Assembly: GCF_002795805.1 (NCBI RefSeq)
Contig: NZ_CP018799.1
Span: 551,001 to 615,000, forward strand
Direction of reading: 5' to 3'
Origin: Mariprofundus aestuarium
Lineage (GTDB): Bacteria > Pseudomonadota > Zetaproteobacteria > Mariprofundales > Mariprofundaceae
DNA: 64,000 bases
Positions within the stretch are counted from its first letter, which is position 1. The number at the start of each line of letters is the position of its first letter. Positions 36,883 through 43,914 of the stretch are shown here, in pieces. Below the pieces are notes generated by a model that saw only the letters and a list, made by a program, of their open reading frames with translations, was not told the DNA's origin and made no database searches. Made by a program: the position numbers and the translations under genes.

Positions 36883-36912
36883 ATTGTATGTTACCAATTC
36901 AGGAAATGACAA
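36883..36912 (-). promoter_or_regulatory. Promoter of the small membrane protein gene
   Basis: On the minus strand TTGTCA (36912-36907), an 18-base spacer and TACAAT (36888-36883). The expected start is about 36876, the first base of the ATG. Confidence 0.55.
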
Positions 36913-37061
36913 AGTTTATTGCACTTGTTCATCAAGAGAAAAGCTGGAGATGCACAAGGCAGAGGTTTAGGCGGCTTTACTGCAAGCCATCAAAGGTCAC
37001 ACGGGTCATTTTATTTTTTCTGAGCGGCTGGGGAGCGAAGTGTTGTCACCCATCCAAGGTA

Positions 37062-37163
37062 TTACAGGTAAGCGGTGATGAAGCCCAGCGCTCCGATAAG
37101 TGCTGTTACCATGGCAATAGTAAGGAGCTGCTCATGTTTGTCTGCTGCTTGCTGCTTGATCAT
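37062..37163 (-). CDS. 33-residue single-helix membrane microprotein
   Basis: The frame reads MIKQQAADKHEQ, then a hydrophobic stretch (LLTIAMVTALIGALGF) and a short ITAYL end. AAGGAG stands 6 bases before the ATG, which strongly supports translation. One membrane helix is expected, with the N terminus charged. No family is recognized. A perfect CRP-type palindrome lies 59 bases upstream of the start. A small regulator or accessory subunit of a larger membrane complex is one possibility, without evidence of a partner. Confidence 0.6.
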   Translation of the reverse strand: MIKQQAADKHEQLLTIAMVTALIGALGFITAYL

Positions 37164-37221
37164 CTCACGCTCCTTATGTTCATCATATGGGCGCTTTCTA
37201 TAATCAGCTTCGTGAGGCTGA

Positions 37222-37237
37222 TGTGACTTGTATCACA
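37222..37237 (-). promoter_or_regulatory. CRP/FNR-family palindrome (TGTGA-N6-TCACA)
   Basis: TGTGACTTGTATCACA is a perfect inverted repeat with the CRP/Vfr half-sites. It lies 59 bases before the microprotein start on one side and 116 bases before the PilZ gene on the other, so it could control either or both. Confidence 0.65.
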
Positions 37238-37352
37238 AGAGAGGAACTGGGGATGAATGTGTGATTTGTCTGTGCTGTTTAAGCTGTTTCAAAAAAACTG
37301 GGGGTCTTATGTTGCAGGTGCATTTTTTTAGAGCCCGTATACACTTTCCGTC

Positions 37353-37778
37353 ATGGAAGCTGTAGATAACGGTATCATCGAGAAAATCTCTATTTTAGCA
37401 GAGCAGTTGCCGCAAGTGCACCGCAAGCAGCTACTTGACCTGATGGCTACTTGGCAAACCGATATAAGATATGCCCCGCGTGAACCCTACCCCGAAAAAA
37501 TCCGCTTCTCAGTAGGTGGAGGGAACCACTTTGGTCATGCCAGAGATGTCAGTGCAACGGGGTTGTTTATCGAGGCTGCCGGAGATTTTGAGCTTGGTGA
37601 CAAGGTTCGAATGATTCTCACTTTTATTTCGGCACCCAACCCATTGCGTCTGAGCGGTACGGTTGTTCGCAAAGAAAAAGGTGGTATTGGTGTCCGCTTT
37701 GATCAGAGAAGCCAATCGCAGGTGAAGGAGTTGGGCTCTATTATCGCCAAACAGGCGCTTATCTTCCACAGAAAATAG
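37353..37778 (+). CDS. PilZ domain protein
   Basis: At 141 aa, the N-terminal 45 residues are helical. The PilZ barrel follows: YPEKIRFSVGG, the ARDVSATGLFIEA signature (D/NxSxxG) and GIGVRFDQRS near the end. The upstream RxxxR element may be the APREPYPEKIR region, which is imperfect. By family it is a c-di-GMP receptor. The ATG has no clear ribosome site. A possible -10, TATACA, lies some 15 bases before it. The CRP-type site is 116 bases upstream. Confidence 0.8.
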   Translation: MEAVDNGIIEKISILAEQLPQVHRKQLLDLMATWQTDIRYAPREPYPEKIRFSVGGGNHFGHARDVSATGLFIEAAGDFELGDKVRMILTFISAPNPLRLSGTVVRKEKGGIGVRFDQRSQSQVKELGSIIAKQALIFHRK

Positions 37779-37859
37779 GTTTTTTTGAACGAGGGTCTCT
37801 CCTCATGTGTTATTAGATGGTTGCCTCGGTTTTTATGGCTGTTCCGGGTTGGAAAATCA

Positions 37860-38648
37860 CTAGAAGTTATCCTTTCTTTTTCTGATGTCTGTAAAGACAA
37901 GGGTGGCATTCAAAGCAAAACCTGCATGCTTGGCATAGTGAGAGCAGAATGTTCTGTTTAATGGCCTGAGAAACGGGTTGGTGGCAACCTCCAGTGCAAT
38001 GGTGGAGGGGATGGTTGGTTGCCCATCCATGCGAGCTTGGCTGTCATGATTGATGCGTTCGATCAGTGCTTTATTGTCTGGGTCAACCGTGAGAGCAAAG
38101 CGCAGGTTGGGTAGGGTATATTCATGGGCACAGTAGACCTTTGTTGACCCGACAAGCTGCGCGAGTTGATTCAAGCTGCTCCACATTTGGGCCGGCGTAC
38201 CTTCAAATATTCTGCCGCAACCGCCTCCGAAGAGTACATCGCCACAGAAGAGTGCATCGTCAATTAGGTAGGCAATATGACCACTGGTATGCCCTGGTAG
38301 CTCAAGCACCTTGATGTTCAGCCCTGCTATTTCGGGGGGGGCATGCTCTGATACCGGGATATCTAATTCAGGAATGCGATGGGCATCATCTGCTGCTCCG
38401 ATGACCAGACAGTCAAATTTCTGTTTTAGCGCCTTGTTGCCATCGGTGTGATCCCAGTGATGGTGTGTGTTGATGATATGGGTGAGCTTGACCCCCATTT
38501 CGTTGCAATAATGAGATACGCTCACCGCTTCTGCCGGGTCGACTGCGATCAGGGTCTCCGAATTGTGCACATCAATCAGATAGATATAGTTATCCTTCAG
38601 TGCAGGAAACTGATGTACGGTAAAGTTCTGGTGCCGGTAAGACCACAT
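37860..38648 (-). CDS. gloB: Hydroxyacylglutathione hydrolase (glyoxalase II)
   Basis: A 262-aa metallo-beta-lactamase-fold enzyme hydrolyzing S-lactoylglutathione in methylglyoxal detoxification. Metal ligands are in THHHWDHTDGN, ELPGHTSGHIAY (His), FCGDVLFGGGCGR (Asp) and YCAHEYTLPN (His). The C-terminal helical HAGH domain includes NPFLRPLN. It starts 43 bases from the divergent CDF transporter gene. No glyoxalase I gene is in the window. Confidence 0.95.
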   Translation of the reverse strand: MWSYRHQNFTVHQFPALKDNYIYLIDVHNSETLIAVDPAEAVSVSHYCNEMGVKLTHIINTHHHWDHTDGNKALKQKFDCLVIGAADDAHRIPELDIPVSEHAPPEIAGLNIKVLELPGHTSGHIAYLIDDALFCGDVLFGGGCGRIFEGTPAQMWSSLNQLAQLVGSTKVYCAHEYTLPNLRFALTVDPDNKALIERINHDSQARMDGQPTIPSTIALEVATNPFLRPLNRTFCSHYAKHAGFALNATLVFTDIRKRKDNF

Positions 38649-38690
38649 GTGCAGTAGCTTAGCGTGATTCAGGTCAGTAGGGGAGGCTCC

Positions 38691-39656
38691 ATGTCGAGCG
38701 GTTCAACAAAAGCAGTATTAACGGCAATTGCTGGCAACAGCATGGTGACGGTTGCCAAGTTTATCGGTTTCGCATTTTCCGGATCCAGTGCATTGCTGGC
38801 CGAGGCGGTGCATTCACTGGCCGATACTGCCAATCAGGGTATGTTATACCTTGGCCTTCGCCGGTCACAGCGCGAAGCCGATCTCAATCACCATTTCGGC
38901 TATGGGCAGGAGCGCTACTTCTGGAACCTGGTTTCTGCCGTTACAATCTTTTTTCTCGGTTGCGTGTATACGATTATGCATGCAGTCGAGCAGTTGCGTC
39001 ACGATCACACCCCTGAACTCTCCTGGATACCATTTCTGATTATCGGGTTTGCCTTTGTTGTTGAAGGTTACTCCTTCTTCGTGGCGCTTGTCGAATTCCG
39101 TCGCCAGGCGGAAGAGGCGGGGAAGTCGTTCCGAACCTACTTCGTCGAAACGCGTGATCCGACTACGTTGGCCGTGTTGATTGAAGATGCCGTTGCCGTA
39201 TGTGGTCTGGTTCTGGCGCTGGTTGGCATGGGGCTGGCTGCCTGGACCGGCTCTGCTATATTTGATGGCATTGCTGCGATCTGCATTGGCCTGTTGATGG
39301 GTGGTTTAGCCTGGTTTCTGGCTGCAACCAATCGCAAATTCCTGCTTAATCGAAGCAATGATGAGGTGAACGATATTGCCACCAAGCTCTGGCAGGCGGA
39401 TAAACAGGTGCAGCATGTCCAACGGGTAAACAGCATTGTACTCTCCCCTGATGATACCCTGCTGATGGCTGAGATTGAATTGCGTGAGGAGACGATCTTC
39501 TCCAGCATGAGTCAGGAGGAGATCAAACAGGCGGTTCGCTTTATGGGCAAGCTTGATGAAATCCGAAGAGCCCTGGAGGATGATGTCAGTCGCATTGCAC
39601 CGGAAACCCAGCATATCTTTATCGAGTTCACGATCCCCAAGAAGCAAGCCGGTTAA
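38691..39656 (+). CDS. Cation diffusion facilitator (ZnT9-like) transporter
   Basis: A 321-aa protein of the CDF family, with about six membrane helices and a cytoplasmic tail. SALLAEAVHSLADTANQG holds the HxxxD site of helix 2. The helix 5 site is altered (VLIEDAVAVCGL). The tail (residues 215-321) is beta-alpha-beta like. This resembles the SLC30A9/ZnT9-like branch, whose metal is uncertain (zinc, iron or manganese). ATG 38691 is preceded by GGGGAGG, which decides it over 38664. Confidence 0.88.
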   Translation: MSSGSTKAVLTAIAGNSMVTVAKFIGFAFSGSSALLAEAVHSLADTANQGMLYLGLRRSQREADLNHHFGYGQERYFWNLVSAVTIFFLGCVYTIMHAVEQLRHDHTPELSWIPFLIIGFAFVVEGYSFFVALVEFRRQAEEAGKSFRTYFVETRDPTTLAVLIEDAVAVCGLVLALVGMGLAAWTGSAIFDGIAAICIGLLMGGLAWFLAATNRKFLLNRSNDEVNDIATKLWQADKQVQHVQRVNSIVLSPDDTLLMAEIELREETIFSSMSQEEIKQAVRFMGKLDEIRRALEDDVSRIAPETQHIFIEFTIPKKQAG

Positions 39657-39746
39657 AGCAATGGGTGCTGCTTTAATCGGCGCGATAGCATCAACGATGG
39701 GCATTACCTTTCCCTAAAACGAGTAGGGTGGTGCGGGGCTGGCAAA

Positions 39747-39775
39747 TTGACTAACCTTGCAGCCTAAGCTTTAAT
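39747..39775 (+). promoter_or_regulatory. Promoter of the peroxiredoxin gene
   Basis: TTGACT, 17 bases, TTTAAT, with a start near 39782 and a 26-base leader. No OxyR-like site is evident. Confidence 0.6.
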
Positions 39776-39807
39776 ATTAATTCTAATACTTCCTGGAGGA
39801 ATGCATA

Positions 39808-40455
39808 ATGAGTGTACTGGTTGGCCAGCAGGCCCCTGAATTTACCGCCGCTGCCGTGATGGCAGATGGTTCGATTAATGAGAGTTTTTCCCTCTCCGAC
39901 TATGAAGGCAAGTACGTTGTTCTTTTCTTCTATCCACTGGACTTTACCTTTGTCTGCCCATCTGAGTTGATCGCATTCGATCATCGCATCAAGGAGTTCG
40001 AGGCTCGTGGCGTACAGGTTATCGGCTGTTCCGTTGATTCCCACTTCTCCCATGCTGCATGGCGTAACACAGCAGTCGCAGATGGTGGTATCGGCCCTGT
40101 AGCTTATCCGCTGGTGGCTGACCTGACCAAGACCATTGCTGCTGACTACGATGTGCTGATGGAGAACGAAGCGGTACTGGACGAAGATGGCGACATGATT
40201 CACCTGCTCGGTGGTACCATTGCACTGCGTGGCTCATTCCTGATCGACAAGGCCGGTGTTGTACAGCATCAGGTGGTTAATAACCTGCCACTGGGCCGTA
40301 ATGTAGATGAGATGCTGCGCATGATTGATGCACTGCAGTTCACTGAAGAGCACGGCGAAGTATGTCCTGCCGGCTGGAACAAGGGCGACAAAGGCATGGT
40401 TCCTGATGCTGATGGTGTTGCGTCTTACCTGGCTTCCGAAGCAGACAAGCTCTAA
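39808..40455 (+). CDS. 2-Cys peroxiredoxin (AhpC/Tsa type)
   Basis: A 215-aa peroxidase reducing H2O2 and organic peroxides. The peroxidatic cysteine is in FTFVCPSEL and the resolving cysteine in HGEVCPAGW near the C terminus. The C-terminal tail is long enough for the typical 2-Cys decamer. TGGAGGAATG is an excellent ribosome site. No AhpF or thioredoxin gene lies alongside. The strong promoter and terminator suggest a highly expressed monocistronic gene. Confidence 0.95.
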   Translation: MSVLVGQQAPEFTAAAVMADGSINESFSLSDYEGKYVVLFFYPLDFTFVCPSELIAFDHRIKEFEARGVQVIGCSVDSHFSHAAWRNTAVADGGIGPVAYPLVADLTKTIAADYDVLMENEAVLDEDGDMIHLLGGTIALRGSFLIDKAGVVQHQVVNNLPLGRNVDEMLRMIDALQFTEEHGEVCPAGWNKGDKGMVPDADGVASYLASEADKL

Positions 40456-40470
40456 TTCAAACGAAGCGAG

Positions 40471-40506
40471 AAAAAAAGGCGGCTCAAATGAGCCGCCTTT
40501 TTTTTA
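40471..40506 (+). terminator. Terminator after the peroxiredoxin gene
   Basis: AAAGGCGGCTCA pairs with TGAGCCGCCTTT around AA, flanked by A and T runs, so it also can serve the convergent SEC-C gene. Confidence 0.9.
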
Positions 40507-40530
40507 TTTTCAGAAGTTTTAATTCAACGG

Positions 40531-41244
40531 TTAGACGTGTTGGGAAACCAGATTCAGCCAGTAGCGGGTGAGTGTTTTACTGTAATCCGCCGCCCCTGCT
40601 GCTTCCAGTGCAACCAGTAGTTCATCCACATACTCTTCCGGAATATGGTAGATTGCTCCTGATGTTTCCCATGCATCATCCGACTGCATCAAGCGAAGGC
40701 CAACAATATCGTCAACATCAAACATTTGGCTGGATGATGAGTCATTGATGGTGATGGCTTCGGAGCCGTTGTCCGGATGGCGCTGCACGGTGAAGCTCTC
40801 ATTCATTTTTACATCGCTGATCCGGTAGAGGTGCAACGGACGTTCCGCGAGTTGGCTTAGATAGCTGCGCTGCTCATCATCAAGGCCGATATCGGCATCA
40901 AGGATGAGTTGTAGGGGTCTGTTTTCGCCATCAAGACCATCAAGTTGTCCTTCGGCAACAAGGTCTTCGAGAAGGTTCACATCATGGATGCTGCGGATTC
41001 CGGGGTGCGCTGAGGCAATCCCTTTGCGCTGTTCCTCGCTCATGCTCTCCAGCCATACGTCGCCAACCCAGTTGTCGATCTCGTTCTTGTAGCTGCTATT
41101 CACCCAGCCAAGTGCAATCTGTATGCCGCGACGGCGGTTGGCGCGGCCAGCCCCCAGGCTTTTCTCTTTTGCCAGACAGCACTGTTTATATTTCTTTCCG
41201 CTGCCGCAGGGGCAAGGTTCATTTCGTTGGACTTTGCGAGCCAC
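40531..41244 (-). CDS. SEC-C motif protein of unknown function
   Basis: A 237-aa protein with a zinc-binding SEC-C motif at its N terminus (RNEPCPCGSGKKYKQCC, residues 7-23). The rest is acidic, mixed alpha/beta and not recognized. SEC-C motifs occur in SecA, YecA and YchJ-type proteins and can bind SecB or ribosomes. The motif is N-terminal here, whereas in SecA it is C-terminal, so this is not a SecA fragment. It is monocistronic. Confidence 0.75.
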   Translation of the reverse strand: MARKVQRNEPCPCGSGKKYKQCCLAKEKSLGAGRANRRRGIQIALGWVNSSYKNEIDNWVGDVWLESMSEEQRKGIASAHPGIRSIHDVNLLEDLVAEGQLDGLDGENRPLQLILDADIGLDDEQRSYLSQLAERPLHLYRISDVKMNESFTVQRHPDNGSEAITINDSSSSQMFDVDDIVGLRLMQSDDAWETSGAIYHIPEEYVDELLVALEAAGAADYSKTLTRYWLNLVSQHV

Positions 41245-41382
41245 ATTGTCTCCTGTTCATCTACCTGTATGGATTAATGCAGACACTCTAGAACATAAAT
41301 AGGGTAGCTGTTAAGTGCGGGCATGCGTCCAAGGGTATAATTCGGCATGTCGTTTACTATTTATTTTCATTTGCAATTGGCA

Positions 41383-41410
41383 TTGCCATCTCAAAACTCC
41401 ATGCTATCTT
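41383..41410 (+). promoter_or_regulatory. Promoter of the tRNA-Ser pair
   Basis: TTGCCA, 16 bases, TATCTT, followed by a GC-rich discriminator. The start is near 41418. Confidence 0.5.
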
Positions 41411-41455
41411 TCCGGCCTGAAATTCCGGGGCTAGAAAAGTCCGGTTCATAACAAC

Positions 41456-41544
41456 GGAAGGGTGACAGAGCTGGCCGAATGTACCGGTCTTGAAAACCGG
41501 CGTAGGGAAACCTACCGTGGGTTCGAATCCCACCCCTTCCGCCA
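41456..41544 (+). tRNA. tRNA-Ser (TGA)
   Basis: 89 bases with a long variable arm, acceptor GGAAGGG/CCCTTCC, anticodon TGA in loop CTTGAAA, encoded CCA. Confidence 0.95.
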
Positions 41545-41604
41545 GTTATTGCTGTGGCGTGCAACAAGTACGTTACATCGATGAGGAAAACAAAATGACC
41601 CAAC

Positions 41605-41694
41605 GGAGAGATGGCTGAGTGGCCGAAAGCGCGCCCCTGCTAAGGGTGTATAGGCTTAAACCTATCGAGGGTTCGAATCCCTCTCTCTCCGCCA
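41605..41694 (+). tRNA. tRNA-Ser (GCT)
   Basis: 90 bases with a long variable arm, acceptor GGAGAGA/TCTCTCC, anticodon GCT in loop CTGCTAA, encoded CCA. Confidence 0.95.
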
Positions 41695-41715
41695 TTTTGT
41701 TTGAGGCGGTTTAAA

Positions 41716-42243
41716 TTGCATCGTACGGCTTTTTCACTGCTGCTTGTTTCCTGCGTGGCCCTGCTTCTTGCAGGCTGTGAGCAGGAGAAGGCGACTCAGA
41801 TTGAGTGGCAAATGCCACTGGAGAAGCCGGAAGATCCGCACGCTGGCCAGAATAGTGAGGCTCTGCCTGAATGGGCTGTGTCGCAAACTGGTCAGGCGGA
41901 GTTGATCTGGCTTGAGAAGGCTACAACGCGTCGCTACTCCACAATTGTGGAAATGGGCGGCACTACAGAGCTTAATGGCTGGGGTATACAGCTGCTGGGT
42001 CTGGCCTCGGGATTGAGAGTTCAAAATAGGACTTTCCTGAACGATGAAAATGTGGATAATCCCGCCGCCTTCGTAGAGGTCAGTCGGGATGGTGAAGTTT
42101 ACTACCGCGGTTGGCTTTATCAGAAATTTCCGGAGTTGTTCGGTATGGACGATCCGGCATGGAAAGTTTGGTTGAAAGGTATTACTCTTCGCCCGCTTTC
42201 GGAAACGAAGGATACAATTGGCTCCCTTAGCTCAGCTGGATAG
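41716..42243 (+). CDS. DUF2155 lipoprotein overlapping tRNA-Arg
   Basis: About 175 aa with a lipoprotein signal ending LLLAGC. The mature part fits DUF2155 (ATTRRYSTIVEMGGTTELNG ... FVEVSRDGEVYYRGWLYQ ... FGMDDPAWKVWLKG). The function of this family is unknown. TTG 41716 has GAGGCGG 7 bases upstream; another TTG at 41701 is also open. The last 7 codons and stop are read from the first 23 bases of tRNA-Arg. The gene starts only 21 bases after tRNA-Ser(GCT), so it is embedded in a tRNA unit and is probably co-transcribed. Confidence 0.8.
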   Translation: MHRTAFSLLLVSCVALLLAGCEQEKATQIEWQMPLEKPEDPHAGQNSEALPEWAVSQTGQAELIWLEKATTRRYSTIVEMGGTTELNGWGIQLLGLASGLRVQNRTFLNDENVDNPAAFVEVSRDGEVYYRGWLYQKFPELFGMDDPAWKVWLKGITLRPLSETKDTIGSLSSAG

Positions 42244-42297
42244 AGCATCTGACTACGAATCAGAAGGCCGGGCGTTCGAATCGCTCAGGGAGCGCCA
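42221..42297 (+). tRNA. tRNA-Arg (ACG)
   Basis: 77 bases, acceptor GCTCCCT/AGGGAGC, anticodon ACG (inosine-modified in most bacteria), encoded CCA. Its 5' part doubles as the 3' coding end of the lipoprotein gene. Confidence 0.95.
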
Positions 42298-42301
42298 TCT
42301 T

Positions 42302-42333
42302 AAAGGGCTCGCAGGAAACTGCGGGTCCTTTTT
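42302..42333 (+). terminator. Terminator after tRNA-Arg
   Basis: Imperfect stem AAAGGGCTCGCAG/CTGCGGGTCCTTT with a GAAA loop and T run. Confidence 0.85.
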
Positions 42334-42434
42334 CTTTGCGGTTTGAGCGATTCTGTGGGCGGGTAGAATCAGAACTTATCTGTGTGTATTTGAGTCATTC
42401 CGACTAGCTAGAGTGCATTTGTTGAAATATTGTC

Positions 42435-42440
42435 TATAAT
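42435..42440 (+). promoter_or_regulatory. -10 element of the first lipoprotein gene
   Basis: GTCTATAAT, identical to the element before the second lipoprotein gene at 42904. No clear -35. Confidence 0.5.
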
Positions 42441-42473
42441 GAATGTTCAGATGTTCATATTAAGGGGGATACA

Positions 42474-42788
42474 ATGAAATATTTATTAATGATGTTTGTT
42501 GCTTTGGGTCTGACACTAGTCGGATGTTCTAGCGAAAAAGCGGAAGCACCTGCTCCGGCACCACAGGCTGAAGCACCTGTGGTTGATGAAACAGTGGTCT
42601 CTGAAGAGATCACCAAAGCTGTTGAAGATGCTTCAGCAGCAGTTGAAGAGGTTGCTGCTGATGCCGTCGATGCAGCTGCAGAAGTTGCGGCTGATGCAAC
42701 TGCAGCAGGGGAGGCAATGATGGATGAAGCTGCAGCACCAGCGGCTCCAGCAGCGGCTCCTGAAGTACCAGCAGTGCCAGCCATGTGA
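42474..42788 (+). CDS. Small Ala/Glu/Pro-rich lipoprotein
   Basis: A 104-aa protein with signal MKYLLMMFVALGLTLVGC and a lipidated Cys18. The mature part is low complexity, rich in Ala, Glu, Val and Pro, ending in a Pro-Ala stretch. No enzymatic motif is present. The signal peptide and promoter closely resemble those of the cytochrome gene downstream, so they are tandem relatives. It may act as a spacer or periplasmic linker. The ribosome site is AAGGGGGA, 7 bases before ATG. Confidence 0.8.
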   Translation: MKYLLMMFVALGLTLVGCSSEKAEAPAPAPQAEAPVVDETVVSEEITKAVEDASAAVEEVAADAVDAAAEVAADATAAGEAMMDEAAAPAAPAAAPEVPAVPAM

Positions 42789-42835
42789 TTAAGCGGAGGC
42801 CGGGCGGTTTGAAGTGTCCATAGGCTTCCAGGTTC

Positions 42836-42871
42836 AATGAGTCCGCATGAAAGTGCGGGCTCATTTTTTTT
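42836..42871 (+). terminator. Terminator between the lipoprotein genes
   Basis: AATGAGTCCGCA pairs with TGCGGGCTCATT, then eight T's. Confidence 0.9.
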
Positions 42872-42903
42872 ACCCTGTTCATTTCTAAACCAGAAACTTG
42901 GTC

Positions 42904-42909
42904 TATAAT
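42904..42909 (+). promoter_or_regulatory. -10 element of the cytochrome lipoprotein gene
   Basis: GTCTATAAT at the same distance from the ATG as in the preceding gene. Confidence 0.5.
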
Positions 42910-42941
42910 AATAATTCAGGTACTCAATCAAGGGGGAATCA

Positions 42942-43844
42942 ATGAAATATTTTCTGATCATGTGTATGGCTCTGGGTTTAACGATGACCGGATGCAAGGG
43001 CGAAAAAGAGAAGGCTCCCACGCCTGCGCCTGTCGTTCAGACCGAGGCAGAGGTTGATGCGGTTATTGTAGAAGATGAGGTCACGGTTGTTGAAGAGGTG
43101 GTTGTAGATGATTCTGTTACCACAGCGGAGGTTGTCTCATCCTTAGAGGCAGTAGTCGATGAGCCCGTTGTCGAAGCGGACTCAATGACAGGTGAGGTTG
43201 ATGCAGCAGCGGATAAGGCAGCAGCGGATAAGGCAGCAGCGGATAAGGCAGCAGCGGATAAGGCAGCAGTGGATAAGGCAGCAGCGGATAAGGCAGCAGC
43301 GGATAAGGCAGCAGCGGATAAGGCAGCAGCAGATAAGGCAGCAGCAGATAAGGCAGCAGCAGATAAGGCAGCAGCAGATATGGCAGCAGCAGATAAGGCA
43401 GCAGCAGATAAGGCAGCAGCAGATAAGGCAGCAGCAGATAAGGCAGCAGCAGATAAGGCAGCAGCAGATAAGGCAGCAGCAGATAAGGCAGCAGCAGATA
43501 AGGCAGCAGCAAGCGCTGGAAATGCCACTGCGGGTGCAGGAAAAATTGGTAAGTGCAAGGCGTGCCACAGTTTTGATGCCGGCGGAAGTCATAAGGTTGG
43601 CCCTAACCTGTTTGCTGTTTATGGCAAAAAAGCAGGCAAGGCAGCCGGCTATAATTATGGAAGTGATCTCAAAGGCGCATCATTTATCTGGGATGAAAAG
43701 GCTCTGAGTTTATGGGTCTGTGACTCAAAATCCGCGATCAAAAGCCTGACTGGCAATAGTGGTGCGAAAACCAAGATGACTAAACAGAGTAAATGTGGTG
43801 TCGATGCACAGGATATTGCAGCCTATTTAAAAACCTTAAAGTAA
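42942..43844 (+). CDS. Lipid-anchored cytochrome c with a 20-unit Ala-Asp-Lys repeat tether
   Basis: This 300-aa protein has a lipobox ending MTGC (Cys18), then an acidic low-complexity part rich in Glu, Val and Asp (to about residue 88). Next come 20 copies of the pentad ADKAA (about residues 89-188), and finally a class I cytochrome c domain of about 100 residues. The heme site is CKACH, and [14 protein letters not shown] and TKM (likely Met ligand) follow. Two further Cys lie in LWVCDS and SKCGV. It presumably carries electrons in the periplasm while bound to a membrane. The repeat would form a long helix reaching across the periplasm. The partner is unknown. Confidence 0.88.
   Translation: MKYFLIMCMALGLTMTGCKGEKEKAPTPAPVVQTEAEVDAVIVEDEVTVVEEVVVDDSVTTAEVVSSLEAVVDEPVVEADSMTGEVDAAADKAAADKAAADKAAADKAAVDKAAADKAAADKAAADKAAADKAAADKAAADKAAADMAAADKAAADKAAADKAAADKAAADKAAADKAAADKAAADKAAASAGNATAGAGKIGKCKACHSFDAGGSHKVGPNLFAVYGKKAGKAAGYNYGSDLKGASFIWDEKALSLWVCDSKSAIKSLTGNSGAKTKMTKQSKCGVDAQDIAAYLKTLK
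43206..43505 (+). repeat. 20 x 15-bp tandem repeat within the cytochrome gene
   Basis: Units read GCA GCR GAT AAG GCA. Units 1-8 use GCG and 9-20 use GCA at the second codon. Unit 5 has GTG (Val) and unit 12 has ATG in place of AAG (Met). It is in frame and likely variable in copy number. Confidence 0.95.
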
Positions 43845-43863
43845 TAGCTATACACGATGAATG

Positions 43864-43892
43864 AAAAAGGGCTCCGTAAAGGGGCCCTTTTT
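43864..43892 (+). terminator. Bidirectional terminator between cytochrome and CNNM genes
   Basis: AAAAAGGG pairs with CCCTTTTT around an inner GC stem, with A and T runs on both sides. It suits the convergent genes. Confidence 0.85.
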
Positions 43893-43914
43893 ATTATATC
43901 AAAATGATGAACTG

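Noticed and set aside
36888-37226. 112-codon plus-strand frame MLPIQEMTKF...
   Set aside because: Contains no recognizable features, no ribosome site, and overlaps a supported promoter and microprotein on the other strand.
39660-39716. 18-codon frame after the CDF gene
   Set aside because: No Shine-Dalgarno and no context; likely chance.
43206-43505. CRISPR-like array
   Set aside because: The repeat units are contiguous 15-mers with no spacers and are in frame within a gene.
43037-43592. Long frames on both strands across the cytochrome repeat (poly LPYLL, CCLIC, AALSA, QQRIR)
   Set aside because: A 15-bp repeat leaves all frames open; only the frame with signal peptide and CKACH heme site is real.
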